A stretch of 64,000 nucleotides of DNA from Celeribacter ethanolicus (GTDB lineage Bacteria > Pseudomonadota > Alphaproteobacteria > Rhodobacterales > Rhodobacteraceae), in NCBI RefSeq assembly GCF_001550095.1, contig NZ_LRUC01000008.1:62001-126000 (forward strand), read 5' to 3'. Below the pieces are notes generated by a model that was not told the origin of the DNA, made no database searches, and saw only the letters and a list, made by a program, of their open reading frames with translations. This document shows positions 1 to 10,622 of this stretch, piece after piece (positions within the stretch are counted from its first letter, which is position 1; the number at the start of each line of letters is the position of its first letter). The translations under genes were made by a program, and so were the position numbers.

Positions 1-356
1 GCATGCTGCTTTTGGCATGGGCCTCCGGCGCTTCGATCGGCATGGTTTTTCTGGCCGCCAAACCCTGGGCGCCGGGCCTCATCCAGATCGTTCAACAGAT
101 TTACACCCGCGCCAACATGTTCACCTCGGGCAAGATGTTCGTCGCCAACCAGACGCCGAACTACATGCTTGCGATGTTCTCATGGAACCCGCTGTTCCAT
201 ACCATCGACCAGGCCCGGGGCTTTACCTTCGTCAATTACAATCCGCACAAAAGCTCGATCCTCTATCCGGTCGTCTTCACCCTCGTGTTCCTCACCATCG
301 GCCTCCTGGCCGAATTCTTCACCCGCAAACGCGTCTCGCTGAGCTGGGGGCGTTAA
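1..356 (+). CDS. ABC-2 type polysaccharide export permease, C-terminal part
   Basis: Partial gene entering from the left edge; about 117 C-terminal residues are visible, with the first whole codon at position 3. The peptide begins with a hydrophobic helix and ends with a second long helix followed by a short basic tail. Between them is a segment of the type SWNPLFHTIDQARG, close to the NPLxHxIExxRG pattern before the last helix of KpsM/Wzm-like permeases. These inner-membrane proteins pair with an ATPase to export capsular or O-antigen polysaccharide. The ATPase partner is not visible. The family call rests on the C-terminal pattern alone, so the substrate is unknown. Confidence 0.6.
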   Translation, partial: MLLLAWASGASIGMVFLAAKPWAPGLIQIVQQIYTRANMFTSGKMFVANQTPNYMLAMFSWNPLFHTIDQARGFTFVNYNPHKSSILYPVVFTLVFLTIGLLAEFFTRKRVSLSWGR

Positions 357-362
357 ACCGCC

Positions 363-974
363 TCAGCTCACCACCCGGAGCGTCAGGTTGATCCGCCCAC
401 CGCGCGGCAAAAGCCTGCTGCTCCCGGCCTTGATCCGGTCGATACCGTGATACAAAAGCCGCGCCTGCTGCCCCATCACGAGCACATCGCCCGATTTGAG
501 CCAGACGCTTTCCGTCTTGCCCCCGCGCGTGAGGTTTCCGACCCGGAACAGCGCCTCGTCCCCGAGCGAAATCGACACCACCGGCTGGCCGATATCCGCC
601 TCGTCCCGGTCCTGATGCATCCCCATCTTCGCCTCCGCGTCGTAGAAATTAATCAGGCAGCATTCCGGTTCCCGCTCCGTCCCGGACACCTCATCCCAGA
701 CCTCAAGCGCGATCTGCGGGATCGCGGGCCATCGCATACCCATCGGATGCGTCTCGCTATACCGATACCCATGACGATCAGAGACCCAGCCAAACCGCCC
801 CGCCGACGTCATCCGCACGGACATCTGTTTGCCGGACGGCGTGACCGGATGAAACAGCGGCGCTTCGCGCACCACGCCGCGAAGCGCCTCGACCAGTTGC
901 TCCTGCGCCTCCGGCCCGATCAATCCGGGAAACAGCTTCATCCCTCGCAAATTCAACGGCTCCCGCCCCTGCAT
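363..974 (-). CDS. alkB: Alpha-ketoglutarate-dependent DNA repair dioxygenase AlkB
   Basis: Cytosolic Fe(II)/2-oxoglutarate dioxygenase that removes alkyl groups from 1-methyladenine and 3-methylcytosine. With the start at 974 the protein has 203 residues. The iron triad is visible as His120, Asp122 (HQD) and His176. The 2-oxoglutarate contacts Asn109, Tyr111, Arg194 and Arg200 are in place; the 56-residue gap between the histidines equals that of E. coli AlkB. The frame stays open to an ATG at 1052, but that longer form would run into the -35 element of the dnaK promoter and adds a non-conserved extension, so the inner ATG is preferred. It is divergent from dnaK. Confidence 0.87.
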   Translation of the reverse strand: MQGREPLNLRGMKLFPGLIGPEAQEQLVEALRGVVREAPLFHPVTPSGKQMSVRMTSAGRFGWVSDRHGYRYSETHPMGMRWPAIPQIALEVWDEVSGTEREPECCLINFYDAEAKMGMHQDRDEADIGQPVVSISLGDEALFRVGNLTRGGKTESVWLKSGDVLVMGQQARLLYHGIDRIKAGSSRLLPRGGRINLTLRVVS

Positions 975-1041
975 TTCAGCCCTCCCCTCCACTTCCTCAG
1001 GAAATGACTCGATTTTTCCACACCTCAACCCCTTCGCACAA

Positions 1042-1073
1042 CTTGCAGGCACGAAAACCCGTCCTTATATACG
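1042..1073 (+). promoter_or_regulatory. RpoH (sigma32) heat-shock promoter of dnaK
   Basis: CTTG at 1042-1045, an 18-nt spacer, then CTTATATACG at 1064-1073. This matches the alphaproteobacterial RpoH consensus CTTG-N17/18-CYTATNTNNG at every fixed position. Transcription would start near 1080, leaving about 118 nt of leader before the dnaK ATG. The consensus is established knowledge; use in this strain is inferred. Confidence 0.8.
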
Positions 1074-1197
1074 CCCAGAAGCCTTGATCGGACTGGTCAT
1101 CAGACCTGATTGTCAGCCCGGTCAAAATCACTGGGATCGACCGCGGGTGCCGCAACGGGCCCAACGTCACAACATCGCCTAAGAGAGGATTTTGAGC

Positions 1198-3123
1198 ATG
1201 GCCAAAGTCATCGGTATCGACCTCGGGACTACCAACTCCTGCGTTGCCATCATGGATGGTTCGCAACCGCGTGTGATCGAGAACTCCGAAGGGGCGCGTA
1301 CCACGCCCTCCATCGTCGGTTTCACCGACAGTGAACGCCTCGTCGGCCAAGCGGCCAAACGTCAGGCCGTCACCAACCCCGAAAACACCGTTTTCGCCGT
1401 CAAACGTCTGATCGGCCGCCGCATGGGCGACGAAGCCGTTGAAAAAGACAAGAAACTCGTCCCTTACGCCATCGTAGACGGCGGCAATGGCGACGCTTGG
1501 GTGGAAGTGCACGGCGAAAAATATTCGCCCTCGCAAATTTCCGCCTTCATTCTTGGCAAGATGAAAGAAACCGCCGAGTCCTATCTCGGTGAGGAAGTGA
1601 CGCAGGCCGTCATCACCGTTCCGGCCTATTTCAACGACGCCCAGCGTCAGGCCACCAAGGACGCCGGCAAGATCGCGGGCCTCGAAGTGCTCCGCATCAT
1701 CAACGAGCCGACCGCGGCCGCCTTGGCCTATGGCCTCGACAAGGAAGACACCAAAACCATCGCCGTTTATGACCTCGGCGGCGGCACCTTCGACGTGACC
1801 GTGCTCGAACTGGGCGACGGCGTGTTCGAAGTGCAGGCCACCAACGGCGACACCTTCCTCGGTGGCGAAGATTTCGACATGCGCATCGTGAACTACCTCG
1901 CCGAGGAGTTCAAAAAAGAGCATGGCGTCGATCTGACCAAAGACAAGATGGCGCTGCAACGCCTGAAAGAAGCCGCCGAGAAAGCGAAAATCGAGCTGTC
2001 GTCTTCGTCCCAGACCGAGATCAACCAGCCGTTCATCTCGATGGACCCATCCTCTGGCACGCCGCTTCACCTCGTGGTCAAACTGACCCGGGCGAAACTG
2101 GAAAGCCTTGTGTCCGACCTGATCAAACGCTCCATGGATCCGTGCAAAGCGGCTCTGAAAGACGCGGGCCTCACCACCTCCGACATCGACGAAGTCGTGC
2201 TCGTCGGGGGCATGACCCGTATGCCGAAAGTCATCGAAGAGGTGACCAAGTTCTTCGGCAAAGAGCCGCATAAAGGTGTGAACCCGGATGAAGTCGTGGC
2301 CATGGGCGCCGCCATTCAGGCCGGTGTTCTGCAAGGCGACGTGAAAGACGTTCTGCTTCTGGACGTGACCCCGCTGTCTCTCGGCATCGAAACGCTGGGT
2401 GGCGTGTTCACCCGCCTGATCGACCGCAACACGACCATCCCGACCAAGAAGTCGCAGATCTTCTCCACGGCCGAAGACAACCAGTCCGCCGTGACGCTCC
2501 GCGTCTTCCAGGGTGAGCGCGAGATGGCTGCCGACAACAAGATGCTCGGTCAGTTCAACCTCGAAGGTATCCCGCCGGCACCGCGCGGCATGCCGCAGAT
2601 CGAAGTGACCTTCGACATCAACGCCGACGGTATCGTCGAAGTGGGTGCGAAAGACAAAGGCACCGGCAAAGAGCAAAAGATCACGATCCAGGCTTCCGGT
2701 GGTCTCTCCGACGAGGACATCGAAAAGATGGTCAAGGACGCCGAGGCCAATGCCGAAGCCGACAAGGCCCGCAAGGAACTGGTCGAAGCGAAAAACCAGG
2801 CCGAAAGCCTCATCCATTCGACCGAAAAGTCGATCGAGGAGCATGGCGACAAGGTCGATCCGACCACCATCGAAGCCATCGAACTGGCCATCGCTGCGCT
2901 CAAGGACCAACTGGAAACCGAGAACCCGGACAAAATCCGTTCCGGCATCCAGAACGTGACCGACGCGGCCATGAAACTCGGCGAGGCCATCTACAAGGCC
3001 GAGCAGGAGAAATCCGGCGGTGCCGAGCCTGACATGGACGATGTCGATATGGGTCCGTCTTCTGTCGATGACGACATTGTCGACGCCGACTTCGAAGACC
3101 TCGACAGCGACAAACGTTCGTAA
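1198..3123 (+). CDS. dnaK: Hsp70 chaperone DnaK
   Basis: ATP-driven cytosolic chaperone that cycles with DnaJ and GrpE. The 641-residue length is normal. Phosphate loop 1 (GIDLGTTNS) lies near residues 6-14, the second loop [11 protein letters not shown] near 195, and [11 protein letters not shown] near 330. The substrate-binding domain follows, and the tail is acidic (VDADFEDLD). The start is the ATG at 1198, with GAGAGG 10-15 nt upstream; a TTG two codons earlier is less likely. It begins the dnaK-dnaJ operon, 73 nt before dnaJ, behind an RpoH promoter. The grpE gene sits 40 kb away with hrcA. Confidence 0.98.
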   Translation: MAKVIGIDLGTTNSCVAIMDGSQPRVIENSEGARTTPSIVGFTDSERLVGQAAKRQAVTNPENTVFAVKRLIGRRMGDEAVEKDKKLVPYAIVDGGNGDAWVEVHGEKYSPSQISAFILGKMKETAESYLGEEVTQAVITVPAYFNDAQRQATKDAGKIAGLEVLRIINEPTAAALAYGLDKEDTKTIAVYDLGGGTFDVTVLELGDGVFEVQATNGDTFLGGEDFDMRIVNYLAEEFKKEHGVDLTKDKMALQRLKEAAEKAKIELSSSSQTEINQPFISMDPSSGTPLHLVVKLTRAKLESLVSDLIKRSMDPCKAALKDAGLTTSDIDEVVLVGGMTRMPKVIEEVTKFFGKEPHKGVNPDEVVAMGAAIQAGVLQGDVKDVLLLDVTPLSLGIETLGGVFTRLIDRNTTIPTKKSQIFSTAEDNQSAVTLRVFQGEREMAADNKMLGQFNLEGIPPAPRGMPQIEVTFDINADGIVEVGAKDKGTGKEQKITIQASGGLSDEDIEKMVKDAEANAEADKARKELVEAKNQAESLIHSTEKSIEEHGDKVDPTTIEAIELAIAALKDQLETENPDKIRSGIQNVTDAAMKLGEAIYKAEQEKSGGAEPDMDDVDMGPSSVDDDIVDADFEDLDSDKRS

Positions 3124-3196
3124 ACCGTAATCGCGGACACGATCGACCGGTCCGGAGATCCGGGCCGGTCATCGCGTTCCAGAAGGAGTAAAATCC

Positions 3197-4351
3197 ATGG
3201 CAAAACGCGATTATTACGAGGTGCTTGGTGTCAACAAGGGCGCCGATGCCGCGGAATTGAAGAAAGCCTATCGCAAGAAAGCGATGGAATTTCACCCCGA
3301 CCGTAACAAGGACAACCCCGATGCGGAATCCAAGTTCAAGGAAGTGAACGAGGCCTACGACACGCTCAAGGATCCCGACAAGAAAGCCGCCTATGACCGG
3401 TTCGGTCATGCCGCTTTCGAGCAGGGTGGCATGGGCGGCGGACGTCCCGGCGGCGGGTTTGGCGGCGGTCAGGGCGATTTCGCCTCGGCCTTCTCCGATG
3501 TGTTCGACGACCTGTTCGGCGATTTCATGGGGGGACCGCGCGGTGGCGGGGCCCGGTCGCGGGCTCAGCGCGGCTCGGACCTGCGTTACGACATGCGCGT
3601 CACGCTCGAAGAAGCCTATAAGGGTGCGCAAAAGACCATCAACGTTCCCACCTCCGTGGCTTGTAACAGCTGTCACGGCACGGGTGCCGCGAACGGGGCG
3701 GAGCCGCAAACCTGCCCGTCTTGTTCCGGCATGGGCAAGGTCCGCGCGCAGCAAGGCTTCTTCACGGTCGAACGCACCTGTCCGGCTTGTGGCGGTCTGG
3801 GTCAGATCATCAAGGATCCCTGCCCCGATTGTCATGGCGCCGGTCGTGTGGAAAAAGAGCGCTCTCTGTCGGTGAACATCCCGGCAGGCGTTGAAACCGG
3901 CACGCGCATCCGTCTTGCCGGCGAAGGCGAAGCGGGGCTGCGGGGCGGTCCGACGGGCGATCTCTACATCTTCATCGAGGTGCGCCCGCATCCGATCTTC
4001 GAACGCGAAGGCGTCAACCTGCATTGCACCGTCCCGGTCTCCATGGCCACAGCGGCGCTGGGTGGCGACATAGAGGTTCCAACCATCGACGGCGGACGCT
4101 CGCGAGTGAAAATCCCGGCCGGCAGCCAATCTGGTCGCCAAATGCGCCTGCGTGGCAAAGGCATGCCTGCGCTGCGCGGTGGCGGGCAAGGTGACATGTT
4201 CATCGAGCTTGCGGTCGAAACGCCTGTCAATCTCACCTCGAAGCAGAAAGAACTGCTTCAGGAGTTTGAAAAACTCGCCGAGGACAACAATCCCGAAAGC
4301 TCGTCCTTCTTCAAGAAGGTCAAGAATTTCTGGGATGACATGACCAGCTAA
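3197..4351 (+). CDS. dnaJ: Hsp40 co-chaperone DnaJ
   Basis: Class I J-protein that delivers substrates to DnaK and stimulates its ATPase. 384 residues: J domain at 1-70 with the HPD motif at 33-35, a Gly/Phe-rich linker at about 70-130, then four zinc-binding CxxCxGxG repeats ([32 protein letters not shown]) and the two C-terminal beta domains. A strong AGAAGGAG site lies 9-16 nt before the ATG. It is co-transcribed with dnaK; a terminator follows the stop. Confidence 0.98.
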   Translation: MAKRDYYEVLGVNKGADAAELKKAYRKKAMEFHPDRNKDNPDAESKFKEVNEAYDTLKDPDKKAAYDRFGHAAFEQGGMGGGRPGGGFGGGQGDFASAFSDVFDDLFGDFMGGPRGGGARSRAQRGSDLRYDMRVTLEEAYKGAQKTINVPTSVACNSCHGTGAANGAEPQTCPSCSGMGKVRAQQGFFTVERTCPACGGLGQIIKDPCPDCHGAGRVEKERSLSVNIPAGVETGTRIRLAGEGEAGLRGGPTGDLYIFIEVRPHPIFEREGVNLHCTVPVSMATAALGGDIEVPTIDGGRSRVKIPAGSQSGRQMRLRGKGMPALRGGGQGDMFIELAVETPVNLTSKQKELLQEFEKLAEDNNPESSSFFKKVKNFWDDMTS

Positions 4352-4362
4352 GATCATGAGAC

Positions 4363-4385
4363 AGGGCGCTTCGGCGCCCTTTCTT
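4363..4385 (+). terminator. Rho-independent terminator of dnaK-dnaJ
   Basis: AGGGCGC and GCGCCCT pair around a TTCG tetraloop (4363-4380) and are followed by TTTCTT. It begins 12 nt after the dnaJ stop. Confidence 0.88.
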
Positions 4386-4432
4386 AATGCCCGTTAACTC
4401 CTTTTTTAGCGAATCGGGGCACGGTTTCTGTC

Positions 4433-5200
4433 ATGACAACGCCCTTGACCCCTTCCGCATTTCGGGAAATGCCCGACTGGCTCTTCGATCTCGAAGAGGC
4501 CCGACCGGTTGCCCTTCCCTCGCGCCCGCCCAGCTATTTGCGCAACCACCGCAAGCATTTGCAGGAGCGGTTCTTTGAGGGCGGCGCACAGGCGATGCCG
4601 GATTACGAGCTTCTCGAGCTCATCCTCTATCGCGCCCTGCCCCGCGCCGATGTCAAGCCGATCGCCTGTGCACTCATCGACCATTTCGGCGATTACAACC
4701 GTGTCATCTCCGCCCCGATCCCGCGTCTTCTTGAGGTCGGGGGCGTCGACCTCTCGGTCGCGCAGGAACTCAAAATCGTCGAAGCGGCCGCTCATCGTCT
4801 GGCCCGCGCCCGCGTCATGCAGCGGCCAGTGATTTCAAGTTGGGATGCGGTCATCGACTATTGTCACACCACTATGGCGCATCGGGAAACCGAACAGTTT
4901 CGCGTGCTCTATCTCGACCGGAAAAACATCCTCATCGCCGATGAGGAACAGGCCCGCGGCACGGTCGATCACGTCCCGGTCTATCCCCGTGAGGTTGTCA
5001 AACGGGCATTGGAACTGAATGCCTCCGCCCTAATCCTTGTCCACAATCACCCTTCGGGCGATCCGACGCCTTCGGATGCGGACATCAGCATGACGAACCA
5101 GATCCGCGATGCGGCGGAGGCGCTGGATATCCAACTCCACGACCATCTGATCATCGGAAAATCCGTCGAGCTGAGTTTTCGCGGGTCCGGTTATCTTTGA
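4433..5200 (+). CDS. radC: RadC family JAB/MPN-domain protein
   Basis: 255 residues. The N-terminal half has the helix-hairpin-helix-like region of the family ([21 protein letters not shown]). The C-terminal half is a JAMM metalloprotein domain with the zinc motif complete: His204, His206, Ser214 and Asp217 in [14 protein letters not shown]. The name comes from early work on DNA repair, but the biochemical role of the family is not settled; a metallopeptidase- or nuclease-like activity is inferred from the fold. The last 10 bp overlap tail-to-tail with the next gene on the opposite strand. Confidence 0.9.
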   Translation: MTTPLTPSAFREMPDWLFDLEEARPVALPSRPPSYLRNHRKHLQERFFEGGAQAMPDYELLELILYRALPRADVKPIACALIDHFGDYNRVISAPIPRLLEVGGVDLSVAQELKIVEAAAHRLARARVMQRPVISSWDAVIDYCHTTMAHRETEQFRVLYLDRKNILIADEEQARGTVDHVPVYPREVVKRALELNASALILVHNHPSGDPTPSDADISMTNQIRDAAEALDIQLHDHLIIGKSVELSFRGSGYL

Positions 5201-6756
5201 TCCCGGACCCAGACCTCGACACGCCGGTTGAGCGAACGCCCCCAACCGATGTCGTCACAGGCCAGAGGCATCGCCTCGCCATACCCCTCCGCCACCATCT
5301 GCATGCGCTCCGGCTCATAGGCCTCGCCCAGCGTCTGTCGTACGGCGCGCAACACGGTTTCCGCGCGACGTTTCGACAGCGTCCGGTTCACGCCCGCCGC
5401 CCCCTGCCCGTCGGAAAACCCGGCGAAAGTCAGGGATTGCCCCTCATAGACACCGGCTTCCAGAAGTTCCGCCAAAAGATGCACGTTGGAGCGAGACTGG
5501 GCATCCAAAGTTGTCGATCCCCCCTCGAAACGGAACCCGAGCGTCAGGCGCTTCGCGCCCTGCAAGGCACCGGTGACGTCCTGCAAATCCTTGAGAGAGA
5601 CCTCTTCGCCTGCATGGGTGATCGCATTGGCAAAACGGCGTCCCTGATCGCGAAAAGACAGCTCATCGACGCCCTGATCGACGAATTCCGTGCGCGCCAC
5701 CACGATCTGTGCCGCAGGCGAGCGCGCGAAAGCCAGGAATTCCCGCGCCAGAACCGGTAAGCGGCGTGCAGGTGTGTAAAGAAACACCGGGCGGGTCAGC
5801 GGGTAATCCTCGGTCTTGATGTCGGCCGGCGCCGCCTCCGCCTCGAAGCCGCAGGCCCCGCTGAGCCCAAGAGGTTTTACCGCGCCGCCCTCGGACATGC
5901 GCCCAAGCCCGATGGCATAAGGGTCCTGCTCCACCGCCGCAACAAGTCCGTCGTAGCGGTCATGCAACTGCACCACCCCGACCGGCACTTCGACACCCCG
6001 CCCGAGAATCATCCGGCGAAACTCACTGCCTTCGCGCAGATCGTCCCGCATCAGATGCGGCACCACCGGTGCGTCGCCGCCGCCGAGCTCCTTCCAATTG
6101 GTAATCTTGCCGGAGAAAACCCCCGCCAGATCGGCAAGCGACAGGCGCTCGACCCGATTGGAGCGCGACACCACGGGGATCAGCGCATCCAAGGCCACGA
6201 CCCGCGCCCGCAACGGATCGGAGAGATCCCCGACAGCGGCGTCAAAGGCCAGAACCATTTCGCTCGGTGCAACCTTGCGCAGGGAGAGCACAATGTCGGT
6301 GTTCTCCGCCACCAGATCGGCGAACCCCTCGGAGCTTGAGGTGTCGGAGAGGAGGAACTCCCCGACCGTAAGATCGTTTTCCGTGTCGGTCAGGACGATG
6401 GAGGTCAGACCGACGTCGGGCGTGCTGGTGGCCACGGCATAGCCATTGCGCATGGCAAAAGCGGTCACCAAAGCAGGCAGGAGTGTCCGCGTGCCCTGGG
6501 CATCGCCGGACATCCGGACCTGTGCATAATATCCATCGAGATCGGGGCACCCCGGTCCTTCGCAGCGCACGCCGGACCCGTCGACGGTGAGCACCCCGAG
6601 ATCGGTGTCCACCCGGTAGAATTCACCATCGAAGCTCAGAAACGTGCCGCTGATCGCAATCGAACCGTCACGAGACATGAGATTGACGTCCTGCGCTGCG
6701 GCAGGCTGTGACACGGCCAGACAGGCGAAGAGGCCGAACACGGAAAATTTCAACAT
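5191..6756 (-). CDS. Phosphate-binding-like periplasmic protein fused to an OmpA C-terminal domain
   Basis: 521 residues from the ATG at 6756. A signal peptide ends near AAAQD (residues 19-23). Residues about 80-370 resemble PstS-type periplasmic binding proteins, with [20 protein letters not shown], the typical [11 protein letters not shown] stretch, and REGSEFRR. Residues about 410-520 form an OmpA-like peptidoglycan-binding domain ([41 protein letters not shown]). Tethering a ligand sensor to peptidoglycan is inferred; the ligand is unknown. No pst transport genes are adjacent, so a role as a transporter component is unlikely. Confidence 0.8.
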   Translation of the reverse strand: MLKFSVFGLFACLAVSQPAAAQDVNLMSRDGSIAISGTFLSFDGEFYRVDTDLGVLTVDGSGVRCEGPGCPDLDGYYAQVRMSGDAQGTRTLLPALVTAFAMRNGYAVATSTPDVGLTSIVLTDTENDLTVGEFLLSDTSSSEGFADLVAENTDIVLSLRKVAPSEMVLAFDAAVGDLSDPLRARVVALDALIPVVSRSNRVERLSLADLAGVFSGKITNWKELGGGDAPVVPHLMRDDLREGSEFRRMILGRGVEVPVGVVQLHDRYDGLVAAVEQDPYAIGLGRMSEGGAVKPLGLSGACGFEAEAAPADIKTEDYPLTRPVFLYTPARRLPVLAREFLAFARSPAAQIVVARTEFVDQGVDELSFRDQGRRFANAITHAGEEVSLKDLQDVTGALQGAKRLTLGFRFEGGSTTLDAQSRSNVHLLAELLEAGVYEGQSLTFAGFSDGQGAAGVNRTLSKRRAETVLRAVRQTLGEAYEPERMQMVAEGYGEAMPLACDDIGWGRSLNRRVEVWVRDQR

Positions 6757-6824
6757 GAGCGAGCCTCTGCGCTTTGAAACCATTGACGAAAACTACCGTG
6801 CCGCCGGGAAATCAACAAGCAATG

Positions 6825-6851
6825 AAAAAGGCCCGCGCTTTCGCACGGGCC
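6825..6851 (-). terminator. Rho-independent terminator of secA
   Basis: On the minus strand GCCCGTGC pairs with GCGCGGGC (8 bp, one G-T pair) around a GAAA tetraloop, followed by CTTTTT. It starts about 22 nt after the secA stop codon. Confidence 0.85.
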
Positions 6852-6872
6852 CGTTTTCGGTATGGCTCCGGA

Positions 6873-9575
6873 TCACACGGCGCCATGGCAATGTTTGAAT
6901 TTCTTGCCGGACCCACAGGGACAGAGATCGTTGCGCCCCGGATTGCCCCAGGTCGAGGGATCGTTTTCGTCGAACCCCGGCACGGCATTCGGATGCCCCT
7001 CTTCTGGTTCGTCCACCCGCTGCGGCGTTGCCCCGGCAGCGAGAGCCGCCTGTTGCTCCATGAGCTGTTGCAACATGGCATTGCGCTCTTCCTCGGTCAT
7101 CGGACGCACACGGGAAAGCTTTTGCGTCACTTCGCTGCGCAGGCTGTCGAGCATGCTCTCGAACAACTGGAAGCTTTCGTTCTTGTATTCGTTGAGCGGA
7201 TCACGCTGGGCATAGCCACGGAAACCGACAACGGAGCGCAGGTGCTCGAGCGTCAGAAGATGTTCACGCCATTTGCTGTCGATCGTGTTCAGCAGGAACT
7301 GTTTCTCGATCTGGCGCATCTGATCGGCGCCGAAAGCCGCTTCCTTCTCCGCCATCATCTTGTCGGAGGTTTCTGAAATCCGTTCGCTGATCGCCTCGTC
7401 GTCGACACCTTCTTCCTCGGCCCAGTCCTTGATCGGCAGATCCATGTTGAGCATCTCGGCAACGCTTTTGTGCAGCCGCTCGATGTCCCACTGATCCGGG
7501 TAGGATTTCGGCGGGATCGCCTCCTCCACCAGATCCTCGATCACCTCGTGACGCATGTCCTCGACGATCTCGTTGACGTTCTCCGATTCCATGATGTCGC
7601 GACGCTGGGAGAACACCACCTTGCGTTGGTCGTTCATCACGTCGTCGAATTTCAGAAGCTGTTTACGGATGTCGAAGTTGCGGCCCTCGACCTTCGCCTG
7701 CGCCTTTTCGAGCGATTTGTTGACCCAGGGGTGGACGATGGCCTCCCCCTCTTTCATCCCAAGCGACGACAACATCTTGTCGAGACGCTCGGAACCGAAA
7801 ATCCGCATCAGATCGTCATCGAGCGACAGGAAGAACAAGGAACGCCCCGGGTCGCCCTGACGCCCGGACCGACCGCGCAACTGATTGTCGATGCGGCGGG
7901 ATTCGTGGCGTTCGGTGGCCAGAACATAAAGCCCGCCTGCCTCCAACACACGTTTCTCTTCTTCGGCATGTTCCGCCTCGATCCGCGCACGGATTTCATC
8001 CGGTTCGGCCTCGGGGTTGGCGGCAATCGCCTCCATCACCTTCATCTCGACATTGCCGCCGAGTTTAATGTCGGTGCCGCGCCCGGCCATGTTGGTGGCG
8101 ATGGTCACCGCACCGAATTTACCGGCATCGGCAACGATCTGCGCCTCCTGTTCGTGGTGACGGGCATTGAGCACGTTATGCGTGACGCCTTCACGGGTCA
8201 GAAGCTGCGACAGCTCTTCGGATTTCTCGATGGAGGTGGTGCCGACCAGAACCGGCTGGCCTTTCTCATGCGCCTCCTTGATCGATTCAACCACGGCGGC
8301 GAGTTTTTCACCCTCCGTACGGTAGACCCGGTCGTGCTCGTCGATCCGCTGGATCGGACGGTTGGTCGGCACTTCGACCACCCCCAGCTTGTAGATCTCC
8401 ATGAATTCCTCGGCCTCGGTCGCGGCCGTCCCGGTCATACCGGAAAGTTTGTCATAGAGACGGAAATAGTTCTGGAAGGTCACCGAAGCCATGGTGATGT
8501 TCTCAGGCTTGATCTCCAGCCCTTCTTTGGCCTCAATCGCCTGATGCAGACCTTCGGAGAGACGACGCCCGGACATCATCCGCCCGGTGAATTCGTCGAT
8601 CAGCATCGCCTCACCATTGCGCACGATGTAATGCACGCCGTTCTGGAACAGCTTATGCGCACGCAGGCCCTGGTTCACGTGGTGCACGATGGTGGTGCTT
8701 TCCGGATCGTAAAGCGTTTGCCCTTCGGGCAGGAACCCGGCCTCGTGCAGGCGTTTTTCGAGATACTCATTGCCCTCTTCGGTGAAGGTCACCTGACGGG
8801 TTTTCTCGTCGATCTCGTAATGCTCTTCGGTCAGTTCCGGGATCAGCGAGTCGATGGCCTTATACAGCTCGGACCGGTCGTCCGATGGCCCCGAGATGAT
8901 CAGTGGCGTGCGCGCCTCGTCGATCAGAATGGAGTCCACCTCATCGACGATGGCGAAATGATGCCCGCGCTGAACCATGTCCTTCAGCTCGGATTTCATG
9001 TTGTCGCGCAGGTAATCGAAGCCCAGCTCGTTGTTCGTCGCATAGGTCACGTCGCAGGCATAGGCCGCGCGCTTTTCCGCTTCGGGCTGGTTCGAATAGA
9101 TCGAGGAACAGGTCATGCCGAGCGCTTCGAACACATTTGTCATCCATTCGGCGTCGCGCTTGGCAAGGTATTCGTTGACCGTCACCACATGAACGCCCTT
9201 CCCCGTCAGGGCGTTCAGATAGGACGGGAAGGTGGCAACCAGCGTCTTACCCTCACCGGTCTTCATCTCGGCGATATTGCCCTGATGCAGGAAGATGCCG
9301 CCCATAAGCTGGGTGTCGAAAGCACGCAGGCCAAGCGCACGGCGCGCCGCCTCGCGACAGTTGGCGAAGGCTTCCGCGAGAAGCGCATCGAGGCTCTCGC
9401 CTTCGGCCACCCGTTTCCTGAATTCTTCCGTCTTGGCGATCAGACCCGCATCGTCGAGTTTCTCGAACTCCGGCTCCAGCGCGTTGATCTTGGCCACGAG
9501 AGGTCGGGTCGCCTTGATCTTGCGATCGTTGGGGGTCCCGAAAACCTTTTTCGCGAGTGTACCGATGCCCAGCAT
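6873..9575 (-). CDS. secA: Preprotein translocase ATPase SecA
   Basis: Motor of the Sec translocon at the inner membrane. 900 residues, normal length. The Walker A motif TGEGKTLVA is near residues 106-114, the DEVD box reads DEVDSILID, and the helicase motif [10 protein letters not shown] is present. The linker is followed by a C-terminal zinc-binding SEC-C motif ([13 protein letters not shown]), which contacts SecB; secB itself is at 58.3 kb. It is transcribed alone and has its own terminator. The upstream gap is shared with the divergent parvulin gene. Confidence 0.98.
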   Translation of the reverse strand: MLGIGTLAKKVFGTPNDRKIKATRPLVAKINALEPEFEKLDDAGLIAKTEEFRKRVAEGESLDALLAEAFANCREAARRALGLRAFDTQLMGGIFLHQGNIAEMKTGEGKTLVATFPSYLNALTGKGVHVVTVNEYLAKRDAEWMTNVFEALGMTCSSIYSNQPEAEKRAAYACDVTYATNNELGFDYLRDNMKSELKDMVQRGHHFAIVDEVDSILIDEARTPLIISGPSDDRSELYKAIDSLIPELTEEHYEIDEKTRQVTFTEEGNEYLEKRLHEAGFLPEGQTLYDPESTTIVHHVNQGLRAHKLFQNGVHYIVRNGEAMLIDEFTGRMMSGRRLSEGLHQAIEAKEGLEIKPENITMASVTFQNYFRLYDKLSGMTGTAATEAEEFMEIYKLGVVEVPTNRPIQRIDEHDRVYRTEGEKLAAVVESIKEAHEKGQPVLVGTTSIEKSEELSQLLTREGVTHNVLNARHHEQEAQIVADAGKFGAVTIATNMAGRGTDIKLGGNVEMKVMEAIAANPEAEPDEIRARIEAEHAEEEKRVLEAGGLYVLATERHESRRIDNQLRGRSGRQGDPGRSLFFLSLDDDLMRIFGSERLDKMLSSLGMKEGEAIVHPWVNKSLEKAQAKVEGRNFDIRKQLLKFDDVMNDQRKVVFSQRRDIMESENVNEIVEDMRHEVIEDLVEEAIPPKSYPDQWDIERLHKSVAEMLNMDLPIKDWAEEEGVDDEAISERISETSDKMMAEKEAAFGADQMRQIEKQFLLNTIDSKWREHLLTLEHLRSVVGFRGYAQRDPLNEYKNESFQLFESMLDSLRSEVTQKLSRVRPMTEEERNAMLQQLMEQQAALAAGATPQRVDEPEEGHPNAVPGFDENDPSTWGNPGRNDLCPCGSGKKFKHCHGAV

Positions 9576-9755
9576 ATTTTCTCCGCTCGATGCGTCCTGA
9601 CAGGATCGTGTGAGAGGAGGGATTGCCCCGTTGCCTCACAACCCATAGAAACAGGCGCAAAGGCTCCTCTTCAGTGACCTATCGCGATGTAAGGGGCCAT
9701 ATCATGAGTGTCAACGTCGCGCCCCGGAATGGCGCCGACAGGAAGGATTTTCTCG

Positions 9756-10598
9756 ATGAAATACCGCATTTCCGCCACCGCAGCCCTGTTTTCGCTGGCC
9801 ATCACCGCCGCGGCGCCCTCTTTTGCCGAAGATATGACCGCAAACACCGTGGTTGCGCGTGTCAACGGGGTCGAAATCACCCTCGGCAACATCATTGCGG
9901 CGCGTCAATCCCTTCCGGATCAGTACCAGAGCCTGCCCGATGCACAGCTTTTTGATGGCATCGTGAACCAGATCGTGCAGCAGGAACTGCTGAAACAGTC
10001 CGCCGGCGACATCACCGACGCGCTGAAATACCAGCTCGCCAACGAGGAACGGGTACTGATCGCGGGTCACGCTCTTGAAACCATCGCCGATGCCGCTGTG
10101 ACCGACGACGCGCTCAAGGCCGCCTATGACGCCAAATTCGCCGAATTCGAACCGGGCCGCGAATATCACGCCGCGCATATCCTCGTGGACAGCGAGGAGG
10201 AGGCGAAAGCGATCATCGAAGAGCTGAACAACGGTGCCGATTTCGCCGATCTCGCCCGCGAGAAATCCACCGGCCCGTCGGGTCCGAACGGTGGCGATCT
10301 CGGTTGGTTCGGCAAGGGTATGATGGTCGCGCCCTTCGAAGACGCTGTAGTGAAAATGGAAGAGGGTGCGATTTCCGAACCGGTTCAGACCCAGTTCGGC
10401 TGGCATGTCATCAAGCTGATGGAAACCCGTCTGGCCGAAGTGCCGCCGCTCGAGGACGTTCAGGACGAACTGACCGCCGACATTCAGGAACAGGCCATCC
10501 GGGCGAAACTCGACTCGCTCGAAACCGAGGGCGATGTGGAGATGGTCGAAGGCATCGAACCCTCCGCCCTGCGGATGGACGATCTGATCGCGAACTGA
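9756..10598 (+). CDS. Periplasmic parvulin-type peptidyl-prolyl cis-trans isomerase
   Basis: 280 residues. The start is the ATG at 9756, with AGGAAGGA just upstream, giving a clean signal peptide (MKYRISATAALFSLAI...PSFAED). An upstream in-frame ATG at 9708 would bury this signal. The parvulin domain is near residues 140-230: AAHILVDSEEEA, GADFADLAREKSTGPSG, GGDLGWFGKGMM, and FGWHVIKL. These proteins assist folding of outer-membrane proteins, like SurA and PpiD. It lies 24 nt before argJ, so co-transcription is possible, though the functions are unrelated. Confidence 0.9.
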   Translation: MKYRISATAALFSLAITAAAPSFAEDMTANTVVARVNGVEITLGNIIAARQSLPDQYQSLPDAQLFDGIVNQIVQQELLKQSAGDITDALKYQLANEERVLIAGHALETIADAAVTDDALKAAYDAKFAEFEPGREYHAAHILVDSEEEAKAIIEELNNGADFADLAREKSTGPSGPNGGDLGWFGKGMMVAPFEDAVVKMEEGAISEPVQTQFGWHVIKLMETRLAEVPPLEDVQDELTADIQEQAIRAKLDSLETEGDVEMVEGIEPSALRMDDLIAN

Positions 10599-10622
10599 CA
10601 TCACCTTTGAGGATCGCCGACC

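Noticed and set aside
41-356. Start of a capsule or defence island at the left edge
   Set aside because: Only the end of one permease is visible and the next genes are housekeeping.
997-2910. Very long open frame on the strand opposite dnaK
   Set aside because: It is a mirror of the GC-rich codon pattern of dnaK; the peptide is rich in His, Phe, Gly and Asp with no family match, and it covers an unmistakable gene.
7470-9677. 735-codon open frame opposite secA
   Set aside because: Antisense mirror of secA codons, no recognisable domain.
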